Shown piece after piece: positions 11,701-23,089 of a stretch of DNA of 64,000 nucleotides. Each line of letters starts with the position of its first letter. Within the stretch, counting starts at the first letter, position 1. The notes below the pieces were generated by a model. That model was not told where the DNA came from, did no database searches, and saw only the letters and a list, made by a program, of their open reading frames with translations. This stretch comes from Eonycteris spelaea (lineage: Eukaryota > Chordata > Mammalia > Chiroptera > Pteropodidae), in assembly GCA_003508835.1 (NCBI GenBank), contig PUFA01000057.1, positions 6,646,501-6,710,500 on the forward strand, written 5' to 3'. The translations under genes and the position numbers were made by a program.

Positions 11701-11990
11701 CCGGTGTGGAGCTGGGACCCCTCGTTCCTCACAGGGACTTCCATAGCCAAGATATCCCTCCTGATTTTTATTCCCTACATATGGGTGTGGGACCAGCTCA
11801 TTCTGAGTCCCTCCTCTCCTACTCATCTCTATGTGGCTTTCTGTATATACTTAGTTAAAGAATTTCTGTTCTGCTAGAATTCAGGTGATTCTCAGTGATG
11901 ATTGTTGTGTACTTTAGTTGTAATTTTGATATGTTTATGAAAGGAGGCAAAGACAGAATTTACCTACTCTATCATCTTGACCAGAAGCCC
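8755..11990 (-). mobile_element. L1 with 5' UTR, ORF1 and 3' end but most of ORF2 deleted
   Basis: Read on the minus strand, the element starts near 11,990 with the antisense of an L1 5' end (the + strand reads CATCTTGACCAGAAGCC) and has a GC-richer 5' UTR of about 1.4 kb. It continues through ORF1 (roughly 10,560-9,680) and the first part of the ORF2 endonuclease. Near 9,420 it jumps to the last part of ORF2 and the 3' UTR, ending in an A-rich tail about 8,755. About 3 kb of ORF2, including all of the reverse transcriptase core, is missing. Stop codons break ORF1. Same broad subfamily as 26,655-28,078. No clear target duplication found. Confidence 0.85.
9584..9853 (-). pseudogene. L1 ORF1 C-terminus and ORF2 N-terminus remnant
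   Basis: The 89-codon open frame starts in the ORF1 C-terminal domain: residues about 15-50 contain RLLKPAKLSFRIEGQIKSF and a TTKPVLQEML motif, the RNA-binding protein's characteristic end. It then runs through the short inter-ORF gap into the ORF2 endonuclease start (LSTIILNVNQLNAPIKR). ORF1 and ORF2 are fused here by loss of the ORF1 stop. It is a decayed part of the surrounding L1 and not a cellular gene. Confidence 0.75.
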
Positions 11991-12044
11991 TGACCACTGT
12001 CTAATGCTCTCCCCTCTGAACCACCAGAGCACAGCAGAAAAAGG

Positions 12045-12240
12045 GTTTGTGTGTGGAGTTAAAATACCTGAGTTTGAGACCTGGTTTTATTATTTACTAG
12101 TTGTTGACTAACATGTGACCCTTGCTGAACTTCAATTTCCAGTGCACGCAGGAGCGATATGAATATGTAGTTCTGTGGTTGTTGTCAGGAATAAATGGGA
12201 CAATGTAAGGCTCATAATACATTGTTGGACTCAGTGTGAA
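12045..12240 (+). repeat. MIR SINE
   Basis: 'cctgagtttgagacctggtt' then 'actaacatgtgacccttgct' follow the MIR core on the + strand. Its 3' end runs into a trinucleotide microsatellite, a common place for such expansions. Confidence 0.55.
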
Positions 12241-12292
12241 TAATAGTAATAGTAGCAGTAGCAGCAGCAGCAGCAATAGTAGTAGTAACAAT

Positions 12293-12324
<32 letters not shown>

Positions 12325-12330
12325 ATTATA
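12238..12330. repeat. Compound trinucleotide microsatellite
   Basis: AAT/AGT, then AGC, AGT and TTA units succeed one another with few interruptions. The long leucine or serine runs predicted across it are artefacts. Confidence 0.9.
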
Positions 12331-12351
12331 TAGGCTGTTACCTTCTTAGTT

Positions 12352-13100
12352 TCTCCATCCAAATTGGAGTGCTGCTGGCTACAGATAATCATAGGTACCA
12401 CTTACTAATGACTCCGTGCTAGGCACCATTCTACATTCTTACATATGCTGATTACTTCTTCACAGCCATCTTAGGAAGTAGGTACTCTTGTCATCTCTAT
12501 CTCATTGGTGAGGAAACTGAGGCACAGAGAGCTCAATGGAGGAGGAGTTAACCTTCAATCCAGGCAGTCAGGGATGAAATCAGTCTCTCTGGATTCAGTG
12601 CCAGTGCCTTCCAATCCCATGGGGGATTGGATTCCAGTGACTCTTGGCCTACAGTCACCCAATGTTGAAAGATCAAGTGCAGTCAGTGGTGACAGCAACC
12701 ACCTCAGCGAAGTCTGTTACATACTGTGTCAAAGCCTGGTGGTTAGGTGTTCACATTCATAAACAAACAGTTATCACTCAAAACTTGACATAATGATCTG
12801 AAAATGGAATAAGTCAAAGTGACGAATTCCTTCAAATGCTTTATCCAAAGCTGATTTTTCAGCAAAAGAATAAACCATAACGAATAGGGATATTGATTGG
12901 TTCAATGTAAGTAAAAGAAAATCTCGAACTTTACATATTAATTTGGAACCACCTAGAACACATACTATGTCAAAAAACAGGATTCAAAATAGTGTGTGGT
13001 TGGCTATTTTTTGTGTTAAAAGGTATAACTATATAAAAATATAATATTTATTATTTATATTTATTTTAGCCTGTGTGACACATACACATACACAAACACA
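12352..13100 (+). repeat. Left arm of a shuffled inverted duplication
   Basis: Three blocks recur on the opposite strand at 13,592-14,102. Block A is 12,352-12,646, block B is 12,882-12,925 and block C is 12,979-13,100. Sequence between A and B (12,647-12,881) and between B and C has no partner. Block A contains an antisense MIR, block B includes GGTTCAATGTAAGTAAAAGA, and block C is AT-rich and ends in CA-rich sequence. Matches are close, by eye about nine bases in ten. Confidence 0.85.
12383..12560 (-). repeat. MIR SINE inside left arm
   Basis: 'gaggaaactgaggcacagag' and 'tgctaggcaccattctacat' are the antisense hallmarks of MIR. The same copy is present in reverse at about 13,878-14,035, showing the MIR was duplicated with its flanks. 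Confidence 0.75.
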
Positions 13101-13184
13101 AGCAGAGTAATTCTTCCACAAGTAGTCCAAATACTAATCTCAAACCTGTGAATATGTTATGGTACATGGTTGGCAAGATAAACT

Positions 13185-13545
13185 TAAGGTTGCAGATGGA
13201 ATTAAAGTTGCTAATCAGCTGATGGGGAGATTATCCTGGAACCAGTATAATCACAAGGGTCCTTGTAAGTGAAAGAGAGAGGCAGGATATTTAACGTTAA
13301 AGAGAGGCCATGTGAGAGAGACTTGACCTGCTATTGCTGGCTTTGAAGATGGAGGAAGAGGGCCATGAGCCAAGGAATGCAGGCAGCCTCTAGAAGCTGA
13401 GAAAGGGAAGGAAACAGGTCCTCCCCTGGAGCCTCTATAAAAAACCCAGCCCTGATGCACCTGGATTTCAGCCAGCTGAGATGCAGTTGGGATTTCTGGC
13501 CTCCGGAACTGTAAGATAATAATTTTGTTATGTGAAGCCACTACA
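13185..13545 (+). mobile_element. MLT1-type LTR (ERVL-MaLR)
   Basis: MLT1 landmarks appear in order: 'aatcacaagggtccttgtaa', 'aggccatgtgagagagactt', 'ccaaggaatgcaggcagcct', 'ggcctccggaactgtaagat'. It is a solo LTR fragment on the + strand, in the spacer between the two arms of the inverted duplication. Confidence 0.75.
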
Positions 13546-13591
13546 TAATACTTTACACCTTTAGCTTTAAGCCGTGTGCAATTATAATCTG

Positions 13592-14102
13592 TTGTGTATG
13601 TGTATGTGTCACATAGGCTAAAATAAATAGAAATGTTATATTTATATTTAATATGAATATAAATAATTAAATAATTATAAATAATTAATATAAATAATAA
13701 ATGTTATATTTTTATAAGGTTAAATCTTTTGACACAAATAATAGCAAACCACGTACTATTTTGATTCCAGAGTCATTGGAATCCAATCCCCCATGGGATT
13801 GGAAGGCACTGGCACTGAATCTGGAGAGGACTGATTCCATCCCCTGACTGCCTGGATTGAAGGTTCACTCCTCCTCCATTGAGTTCTCTGTGCCTCAGTT
13901 TCCTCACCAATGAGATAGAGATGACAAGAGTACATGCTTCCAAGGTGGCTGTGAAGAAGTGATCGGCTATGTAAGAATGTAGAATGGTGCCTAGCACGGA
14001 GTCATTAGTAAGTGGTACCTATGATTATCTGTAGCCAGCAGCACTCCATTTGGATGGAGATTTTCTTTTTCTTACATTGAACCAATCAATATTCCTATTA
14101 TG
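13592..14102 (-). repeat. Right arm of a shuffled inverted duplication
   Basis: Read on the minus strand the blocks come in the order B (14,102-14,057), A (14,060-13,766), C (13,770-13,592), while the left arm has A-B-C. The joins are abrupt, with only a few shared bases at each. Block C is longer here through AT-rich expansion. Both strands encode the same chance peptide VRKLRHRELNGGG in block A, which confirms the match. Confidence 0.85.
13878..14035 (+). repeat. MIR SINE inside right arm
   Basis: 'ctgtgcctcagtttcctcac' on the + strand is the reverse of the copy at 12,383-12,560. Confidence 0.75.
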
Positions 14103-15094
14103 AAAAATAAATTAAAATTTGAAAGAAAGCAATTGATAGATCATTTAAAAACACACATTAAGTTCATCACCATCCAGGGTGCATAGGGAAATGCCCATGT
14201 GGCATTGGTGGCTTACACTGTCATATAATTTTTAAAATCTTATGGGTTCCTGTCGACATCAATTCTCAAACTTTAACTACACATTTCAAAAAGAAACGAA
14301 GAACAGCCAGAGCTGGATGGTTTCTTTACATGAAGCCCCGTGGAGGCCTCAGGTCTAACAGTCATCCAGGCCAAGCTGAGCAGCAAAGAGTGCAGTGATG
14401 AGGTCATCCCCAACTGTCAGAACTCAGTCATGGGCTGTCTGGCCTTTCATAGTCTTCTTTTGTATGCTTAACTTGTATCTGTGAATGGAATAGGGGTGAA
14501 TTGAAGTGAATTGAAGTGTGGGCACTTGGACCTGAGGGCCTGGTTTTTCCCTGGCACAGAAGCCAGTCTGGGAGCCTCCTGCCCCACCTTCCCAAACCTG
14601 TCCCCAAGAGGCGAGCATGACCTCCATTCTCGAGACACCTTTTGAGGACTACACTGACTCCTTTTGAAGGACTCTGTGATTTCAGATGTTCAATTGCCAA
14701 TCCTGATTATTGGTTACCATTACATCAAAGTCCTACAACCAAGTGTATTTAAGTGGGAGGCAACATTTTCATCGTGTATTGAAAAGTCCTTAGCATCCAG
14801 GAACCATGGTGGGATGGTGGCCTTTATTCACAGGCACAGCTATTCAGGAACGAGGCTCTTAAGGAGCTCACAGGTCAACAGGGGGATTGCCTCATGCACC
14901 AATTTCTAAGGATCAGATCTCTCCTTTTTCTCTTTCTCCTTCTCCTTTCTTCTTTCTTCTTATTGTTGGATCAAGATAATTAACCTACCAAATATGGGGG
15001 AAATTCTCTTTGTCAATTGCATTATGAGGCTGTTCCTCTCCAAAGGCCAGGTTGGGTTTTCTCTTAAAAGCTCAAGGTGTATTAAGAACATGCT
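14103..15094. other. Unassigned sequence with pyrimidine tract
   Basis: No gene or family recognised. A polypyrimidine run (TCTCC/TTCTTT) lies at 14,918-14,962. A ten-base direct repeat (GAATTGAAGT) occurs at about 14,497-14,518. Confidence 0.4.
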
Positions 15095-15235
15095 CTAGAT
15101 CCTCACTACATCATAGCACTGGCATCCCCTCAGAGCCTTTTAGACATGTAAAATCTACCCCAGACCTACTAAATCAGAATCTGCTTTTTAACCAGATTCT
15201 GGGTGACTCTTGTGCTCATTAAAGTATGAGAAGTT
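15095..15235 (+). mobile_element. MER5-type hAT-Charlie fragment
   Basis: 'ctaccccagacctactaaat' followed by 'cagaatctgc' and a closing 'aaagtatgagaagtttga' fit the body and 3' side of a MER5-like MITE. The left terminus is decayed. Confidence 0.5.
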
Positions 15236-17114
15236 TGATCAGGTTCATCTTGAGGTGCTGTATTAGGAGAATACATTATACTCCTTTATCAACATGAAAA
15301 CAGGCATCATCATTTTCCCTATATTTTTCTCTCTTCTGTCTTCAGATTGTCCTCTATGATCACAGAAGAGTCTCTTCCTCTCTCATCTTATGCAATCTCA
15401 AGAGGTCACTTTTAGGACTTACCTTTCTCGTGAGATCTTTCTGGTTACCTTCACTTGGCTCTCAGTCACTCTGATTATTCACCCATTCCCCGAGTGCCTG
15501 CCTGGTGCCCTGCCAGGGCCAGGGATGCCAAGTCCTATGTGACCAGGTGTCCATCCTCCTGTCCCAAATGTAGGGGTGCATGCCGCCCTCCCCCTTATCC
15601 TTCATGTGTCCTTCCTCCCTAATGTGTTAGGGCTTAACCATCCACCACTTCACCCAGAGTTTCTCGAGTTTTCAATGAATCAAGTGTTTCTGTTGTTTAC
15701 ATTTGTGATGGTTGCCCTACTTGCCCAGGAGACTCCTGAAAGCAGAGACTGTTCCTTCTTCTTCCTCCACCACTCACCCCTCAAACAGACTTTGCATTCC
15801 ACACTTAATGGTTTCAACTGCTGGTTTCAATGACTCGATTTTCTCTAAAGATACTTTATTTTTGACAACTGTTTCCCCAAATATCCAAGGACACACCATG
15901 CTCCTTAAATGACTTCACCCATCTGTGACATGGCTGCGAGGTAGAACATGCTTTCTCAGAAGAACTCAGCGCCTCAACCCCAGACACACCTGAAGTTGTT
16001 CAGCCGAGAAGGTTTGTCAGAGGATTTTTCAGAGCAGGCTTTGTCCAGGGCTCACACTATAATCTTTTGTGATTCTTGTACTTTAAAGATTTCCTTGTCA
16101 TGCAGAAACAGATCCAGTTGTTTATTCAGAACTAAGCAACATAGTGGACTAAGGTACAGTCTCACCCAGTATACCTTGAATTACTTAATAAAATAAATCT
16201 CCACAGCTTAAACTCTAAGAAATAGACTGACTGATGGTTACATTTTTGTCACCTGGCTACTGCAGCAGAGCCATGAGACTGATTGTTAGAAACTGCCAGT
16301 GGAATAAAGAATGGCAACTACTGTCCAAAAGCGTGCAGTCCCACTTCTCCCTCTCCTAGTGGAAACCTCGAGCATGTTGTCTTAGTAATGATTCTGGAGT
16401 GAGTAGTGTTAGACACCTGCAATATCACTAGAAGACTTATAGTTCAACAAGTCAGGCAGCAGGATATAAGCAGTTATTTAACTGAAACTTGAATGACTCA
16501 CACTCAAGAATGTTCTACCCCAGGTTTCTAACATAATTTTCTAAGAGAATAATAAATTCATAGGCTGAAAGAGAAGGACTGGACCAAGACTAGAACAGTA
16601 TGTAACAAAGCCATTCCACACGACGACTTGATATCTCTCTGTCGCATTTCAAGCTGGAAAAACCAAGGTACCAGGAGATTATGTGGTGAAGTCAGATGGA
16701 CAATCTCCTGCTCAGTGGTGGTAGTATCCAAGGACAACTGTATATCATTTTCTTTCTGCATTAACTTAATGGGTTTATTTCCATGAAGAATATGGAGCTC
16801 TGTTTTATCAATCTAAACAGTTATTATCATGATGAAAATATTTCTTAATACCCTGGGGCCATGGATTTGGGGACCTCACAGCAGTGTAAGGTCTTGAGTT
16901 AACAAAGTGTATCATCATTTATTAAAGCTCTAAACTAGGCAAAGCAACAGCCGGCTGTTTTATTTTACCAGAATTTGGAAATTAGAAACAAATAAGCCTT
17001 TTAGTAAGATTGAAATGGGCTAAATGATTCTTAAGTCCTTACTTGGCTCATGTGCACTTCTCTGCCTATTGTCCTTACTATAAAACTGTCAACTTTTAGT
17101 AATTAATGTAAAAA
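15236..17114. other. Unassigned sequence
   Basis: No gene, RNA or clear repeat. Pyrimidine-rich stretches occur at 15,300-15,480 and 15,745-15,785. Two open frames of 85 and 82 codons on the + strand have no motif. A decayed L2 copy may lie around 15,440-15,760, but this is not supportable. Confidence 0.4.
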
Positions 17115-17300
17115 AGTTTTTAACAGCTTTATTGAGGTATAACTTACATGCCATAAAATTTACCAATTTAAGGCATACAATTCAATGGGTTGAGCATATT
17201 ATTGAATTGTGCACCATCATCCAATTTCAGAACATTTTCATCATCCCCATAAAGAACTTTCCACCCATTAGCAAGTTAGCAGTCACTCCCCACGTGTATT
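17115..17300 (-). mobile_element. L1 3' UTR fragment (antisense)
   Basis: 'tttattgaggtataacttac' and 'catcatccaatttcagaaca' are antisense to the 3' UTR of old L1MC/L1ME-type copies. Confidence 0.65.
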
Positions 17301-17365
17301 CCGAACCCCTTGAATAATATAAAGGTTCTGTCTAGTCATTTACCTTAACTTTCAAACAGTTTTTA

Positions 17366-17840
<475 letters not shown>

Positions 17841-18134
17841 AAAAAAAAAAAAACAGTCTAGAAAGCAGGAGACATTACTTTTAGTACATTACTGCCACTG
17901 GATCCCAGGAGTGACTGTGGTGGTTCTGTTTATAAAGTGGAAATAATACCTATCCTCATCTCTGGTTCCCTAGCAAGCCATGAGGGTGGCATAGATCAAC
18001 CAAGGCCTTTAAGCCTCTCAGAAGTTGCCAGTCCAGACTGCATATACCTCACTCTAGGGTGATTGCCTTGGAACAAGGTACTTTGATCAGTAAACTCCCA
18101 GATGGGCTTAAGAGAACCTGAAAGTAGTGGAATC
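17841..18134. other. Unassigned sequence
   Basis: A 13-base A run starts at 17,841. No gene or repeat family recognised. Confidence 0.4.
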
Positions 18135-18272
18135 CACAGAATGTCAGCTCCATGAGGGCAAAGGCCTTGTTTTTTTAATTTTGTTTTTGTTTTTGTTTTT
18201 TTGTCATATACTCAGCACCTACGAGTGTGCCTTGTATATTGTGCTCAAAAAAACTATTGAATTGGTGAATAA
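18135..18272 (+). mobile_element. L2 LINE 3' end
   Basis: 'gtcagctccatgagggcaaa', 'actcagcacctacgagtgtg' and 'attgaattggtgaataattt' follow the 3' end of L2. A TTTTTG simple run (18,170-18,200) has expanded inside. Confidence 0.6.
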
Positions 18273-19289
18273 TTTCTGATTCTTATCTCTAAAATGCAAA
18301 TGAGAAAATGAAGACACAGATCTTACTCCCTGTCTTTCTCCTGAGCACATCACCTCAGTTTATTCTGTACACCTGATTCTCTGACTCAGGCTCTGCTCTG
18401 GGCAACCTGACCCAAGATAGCATTTACCCTATTAGTTTTTAAGGAGCTTTTGTGTGCATTTCCTCATCTGATATGCTCAACCTCCCTGTGAGGGCCTATA
18501 GATCTGTCCTCATCTTATAAATACTCATATCACCTAGCTGTGAATATTAGGACCCAATAAATATTAATTGTCCCCTTTTGCTTGTCTTCTTTCCTGTGCT
18601 TACCCAATCACCAAGCTGCATTTATTAGTCTTGGCATATTCTGACTTTTTGTCCAATGAAACTAAAGCTGCAAATATCAATTAGTTTATATTTGTTAGAC
18701 ATTTATGGGCTTTGTGGCAACATCCCAGCCACCATTTAAGAGGGCAGATCAAGAGAGACATGGCCGCAATATTTGATTTATTTTATATAAAGCAAATAGG
18801 TAAAAAAAAAAAAATCAGCAGAATGTTTTGCCAGCCATTCCTAAAGTTAGATGTATCACAGACATCCATGTGATTGTGGGGAGCACCAATAACCCCCAAA
18901 ATATAGTGCCACCTGGGTGAATGATAATTCCTGTTCTTGCTGAATTTTTCTTGTCTAGAAACGGGCTTTTCTAAGCTCATTTTTTAAAATCTCATACTGT
19001 GTAACTTCTCCTTGATATGGATCTTATGGAAGTATTTCTATACAGCAATAACCCACAAATTACTGTTTTTGTCAACTCCCAAGTGAATAAGTTCTGAAGA
19101 TTTCACTCACCTTGTCTGAGACTTGAATACAACCTGATGTTGACTTTATAAACATTGTAATGGATAGTAAAGAAAACATACTATTACAAAAAAACTAAAG
19201 AAAGTTCATGACCCTGGGTTTGGAGCTTACTGACATTTGCCTAGAAAATCCAGTTTCTAAATTCTGAGTTTGTTTAAATATTTTATTAA
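18273..19289. other. Unassigned sequence with a possible MIR trace
   Basis: No gene. Around 18,440-18,545 the order 'catttcctcatctgatatgc' then 'cctccctgtgagggcc' is a weak antisense MIR candidate. The rest, including an A run at 18,801, is unassigned. Confidence 0.35.
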
Positions 19290-19485
19290 ACCTAAAAACT
19301 GCAAGAAAAGAGAACTACAGAACAAAAACCAGATGAGAAAAATAAAAAACAACAAAATGGTAGACCCAAATCCAGATATATTAATAATATTGTTAAATAT
19401 AAATGGACCAAATACTTCAATTAAAAGGCAGAGATTGTCAGATGAAATATAAAAAAGCACAACTATATCCAGCCTACTTTTTAAG
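19290..19485 (+). mobile_element. L1 fragment at the ORF1-ORF2 junction
   Basis: 'aaatataaatggaccaaata' then 'aaaaggcagagattgtcaga' match the start of the L1 ORF2 endonuclease on the + strand (LNINGPNTSIKRQRLS). Short old fragment. Confidence 0.65.
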
Positions 19486-20424
19486 TTTCATCAGCCAACA
19501 TGGCTGGATGTCCTCACCTGACAAAGGTATCCTAGGTTGGCCAGGTCTTGGTAATCGAGGGACAAGTTATCAAAATAGAGAAAGTGTCTCTAAAAGTAGC
19601 AAGATTCAAGGGATGGCACATAGACCTTAATGGGAAGAGAATTAAAGGATCAGTGGCCATTTTTTAAAAACAGTCATAAGGATAAAACTGTAGGTGGGTT
19701 ATGAGAATCAGAGTTGAACATAATGCAGATATTGGGCACATGAATAAGTAGTTACTAGTATGATTATTATATTGGCTGAATAGTGAGTGATTTGAACGTA
19801 CAATCTGGTCAGTACGTTTAGCTCTGACCATGAGAACTTTAACATCATGTGGCATTTCTGTGCAAGATATTCAGAAGCCTATTGTCTTGAGTCAGGTACC
19901 CCAGAAGCAGCCGCTGGATTGAGGACTTGAGTGCAAGTGATTTATTAAGGATGTGTTCACTTGACAAACTAGTGTGGGAATAAAAGCAGAATAGAGTAAG
20001 CAACTCCATGCTCTTCAAATTAAGTCCTGTGGCTTTGGTCTGGGGGAACCCAAGAGTAAAACTTGTGCCTCAGAGCTTCCCTGCCTCAAAGCGAAGGACC
20101 TCCAGCGTTCTTTAGGCCTTGGGCATGGGCTGCCTTGGGTCGAGTGTATTAATTCCTAGCACTTTTTTTTGATCTGAATGTGGGGAAAAATGGCTCTAGT
20201 GGCCTGAGAACACCTCACCAATGAAGACTCTCAGGTGTGACGGTTAGAAGCACATTCAGGAGGGGTAGCCGAAACAGTAAATAGGGTTCAGGGGGATCTG
20301 AGCCGAGCCCTGACCCGGTCTACCACACTTACCAATATCTATTAGACTAACTAGATATTATACTCTCAGCTTTCAGCTCTCAGTACAGTTACCTGCTGGA
20401 GGTGGGTCTTCTTTCATGTTTATG
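19486..20424. other. Unassigned sequence, perhaps an unnamed old repeat
   Basis: No gene. The stretch at 19,890-20,300 ('aagtgatttattaaggatgt', 'ttccctgcctcaaag') has the feel of an old medium-copy repeat, but I cannot name it. Confidence 0.3.
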
Positions 20425-20625
20425 AGAAAAGGAACCAACATCTGTTGAAAGGCTACCATGATCTACCACAATAGATCATTTAAAAAACATTATTTCATTG
20501 AATCTTTATACTGCCTTAGGAAGAAGTTTTTATTAGCCTCATTTTAAGAGATGAAGAAAGAGCTTCAGAGAGATTTAGGAGCTTGCACAAGGTCATGCAG
20601 CTCTTAAATTGAGCAGCCGGTATAT
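20425..20625 (-). repeat. MIR SINE
   Basis: Antisense MIR order: 'cattatttcattgaatcttt', 'attttaagagatgaagaaag', 'gcttgcacaaggtcatgcag'. Well over half of the SINE is present. Confidence 0.65.
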
Positions 20626-20761
20626 GTATACACATGTGTCTCTCTCTCCAGATGCTTCCTGAGGATTTCCTTGGGAAATAGATGACCAAATCCTAAAAGA
20701 GTCTGGAGACTGCCTTATCAACACAATTTTACAACAGTGAACTTGCAGCTTCCAATGTTGT

Positions 20762-21207
20762 TGTATGTGTTACTAGGGCTGCTGTTACTAAACACCACAC
20801 ACTATGTGGCTTAAAACAACAGAAGTTTATTGTCTCACAGTTCTGGAAGCCAGAAGTCTGAAATCAAGGTGCTGCAGGGGCATGCTCCCCGTGAAGCTCT
20901 GGGGAAGGAACTGTTTCATGCCTCTCTCCTAGCTTCTGGTAGCTTCAGGTGTTCCTTGGCTTGTAGACACATCACTCCAATCCTCCTTCTTTACATGCTA
21001 TTCTTCTTGTGTGTCTTCATGTGATTTTCCCTCTGTATGTGTCTGTGTCCAAATTTCCCCTTATTGTAAGGGCACCAGTGACCTCATCTTAATTTGCTTT
21101 GACCTGCAAAGACTATCTCCAAATAAGGTAGCATTCTAAGATACTGAGGATTAGGATTCCAACACATTTTTCTGGGAGGTTGGAGGGACAAAATTCAATC
21201 TATCACA
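20762..21207 (-). mobile_element. MLT1-type LTR (ERVL-MaLR), near complete
   Basis: On the + strand it reads as the reverse of an MLT1 LTR: 'actagggctgctgttactaa', 'gtggcttaaaacaacagaag', 'gtgtccaaatttccccttat', 'tgcaaagactatctccaaat', 'aattcaatctatcaca'. It starts TGTA and ends ATCACA, as an antisense TG...CA LTR should. Flanking pentamers GTTGT and GCTGT differ by one base and could be the target duplication. Confidence 0.8.
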
Positions 21208-22076
21208 GCTGTTCACACTTCCAATGATTTTAATACTTTTTCTCATCTGGTTCCCTGTTTCCCAGAAGTGAAGACATACAAGATTGTAGAGATGTAAAGA
21301 AGCACAAGAGTTCTCTTACACTCCTTTAAAAAAATATATTAAAACAATACTTCTTGGCAGCTAGCTCTCTCAATGGCTAGGAAAATAGTATCTATACCCA
21401 AAACTCCATGTTTAAGTCCATTTTTAATGTGGCCTGAACCTGCCTGAACCTAGGAATTTCTATTCTTGCTGTGGGTCTTCCTCTTGGTTTACAGGACCCT
21501 CCCCCTGCAAAGCAGTTTCAGGGTGCCAGAAAGCAGGTGGTATCTTTGCATCAGCCTTGCTAAGAGGGTACTCTCTTAGCCCTAGGCTGATTCATGGGAT
21601 GGTTCTCAAACCTCAGTCTTCTGTTATTTTATTTGCTTTGGTTTTTGTTCAACACCACCTGACTCTTCTGCTGGCTCCCATGGGCAGTATGCCCCTCCAG
21701 CACCCTTCTCACACTTCTGACAGGTTACAGTGCGTGGAGGCAGAGCAGCAGGCTGAGGAGCCCCAGGACAGATTAAATTAATCTCTAACTTCTTCCCCCT
21801 GCCTGAAAAATAAGAAAATGTCTGAGCTGAAGGGTGGCAGGTCCTGGCTGAGTGTGATGATTCTTGGAGCAGCTACATTTTTGTTGGCTGGATGCCAGAA
21901 CCAAAATATCCACACAGTACTTACAGAGAAAAATCCGTTTCCTTGCTTTGTTTTTTGTTTTCATCAAGATCTAAACAGAGTTGAGGATGAGCAGATCCAG
22001 GGGAAAAACAGCAATAACTACCACCTGTAAAATGAGTGGTGAGGCCCATTGGCTGGGCCAGCAGGCTCAGGGGCGC
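21208..22076. other. Unassigned sequence
   Basis: No gene or repeat family recognised. Several 60-80-codon frames have no motif. Confidence 0.4.
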
Positions 22077-22185
22077 TCCTGCGTCCTGCCATCTCTTCCT
22101 TTCATTCAAATCTCCTGCGTCCTGCCATCTCTTCCTTTCATTCAAATCCCTCCTGCATCCGACCATCTCTTCTTTTACTTTTCTC
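22077..22185 (+). repeat. Tandem repeat, 36-base unit, three copies
   Basis: The unit opens TCCTGCGTCCTGCCATCTCT and closes TTCATTCAAATC. Copies one and two are essentially identical and the third has several changes. Because 36 is a multiple of three, the copies stay in frame and give duplicated peptides on both strands, which is not evidence of coding. Confidence 0.85.
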
Positions 22186-23089
22186 ATCCTGGTTCCACAA
22201 TTCAGATCCAGAAAGATCACATTCTTTAATATAATGCTTTGGTTACAGGGACCCAATTAATTGAAAGAAAACTGGAGAACAAGGAATTTTTCTCTACTAC
22301 CTATATACAATGAGGACCTTCTAAGAGGAAAAAAAAAATCAAATTTCAAGCAAGCTGAAAGGTTTGCAGGTGGGTCATTGTGTTTATGAAAATCACAGCA
22401 ACCAATGACAGGAAATTTGGATGGTGTCTTTTTTACTATATCAGTGAAACTAATTGTTTCACTAACCGAAAAGAGTGGAATAGTCCCTATGTCTACCTTT
22501 TGTGTGCTTTTCAAAGAAAACTTTATTTAAATTTTTTAAAATTTTATTTTGAAAAACAGGTGCTATTTGTTCTTTCTTGGTCTGTAAGTAATAGCCGTGG
22601 TCGGGTAGAAAAAAATGTGGCTCCAGTAGTGTCACCAGGAACAGTTGTGCACGTCGTACACAAGTTACCCATGGTCTGGGGACTGATATCTATCCTCTCC
22701 TTTCCCTAAGCTGCATGCTGATAGGGCTGTGTGCACCCAAAGGAACAAACACTTCTTTATAATTGCACAAACGTGTTCATTGCACTAGTGTTGGCTCTAG
22801 TATGGCATGCTTGTGTGACTTATGGGGAGAGGAATTTAAGAGATTCAAGGCTGGTGTGGCAAGAGATTTTGATGAGCTATGACTATTGAAAACTCATTAT
22901 CACTTTATAGCACATATCTATTTCTAAATCTAGTGTTTTTATTGAAAAAGTAAGCCTCTCTGCCTTCCCAGAAACCCATTATCACTCTTTATATATCCTT
23001 CATAAATTTCCTATACACATACAAATATATATATGTGTAGACACTCATTAATTTATGCAAATGACAGCTTACTGTTATATCCTTTACTT
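22186..23089. other. Unassigned sequence
   Basis: No gene. The last 150 bases are AT-rich and may be decayed L1 3' flank. Confidence 0.4.

Noticed and set aside
12097..12291. Poly-leucine frame resembling a signal peptide
   Set aside because: Made by the trinucleotide microsatellite.
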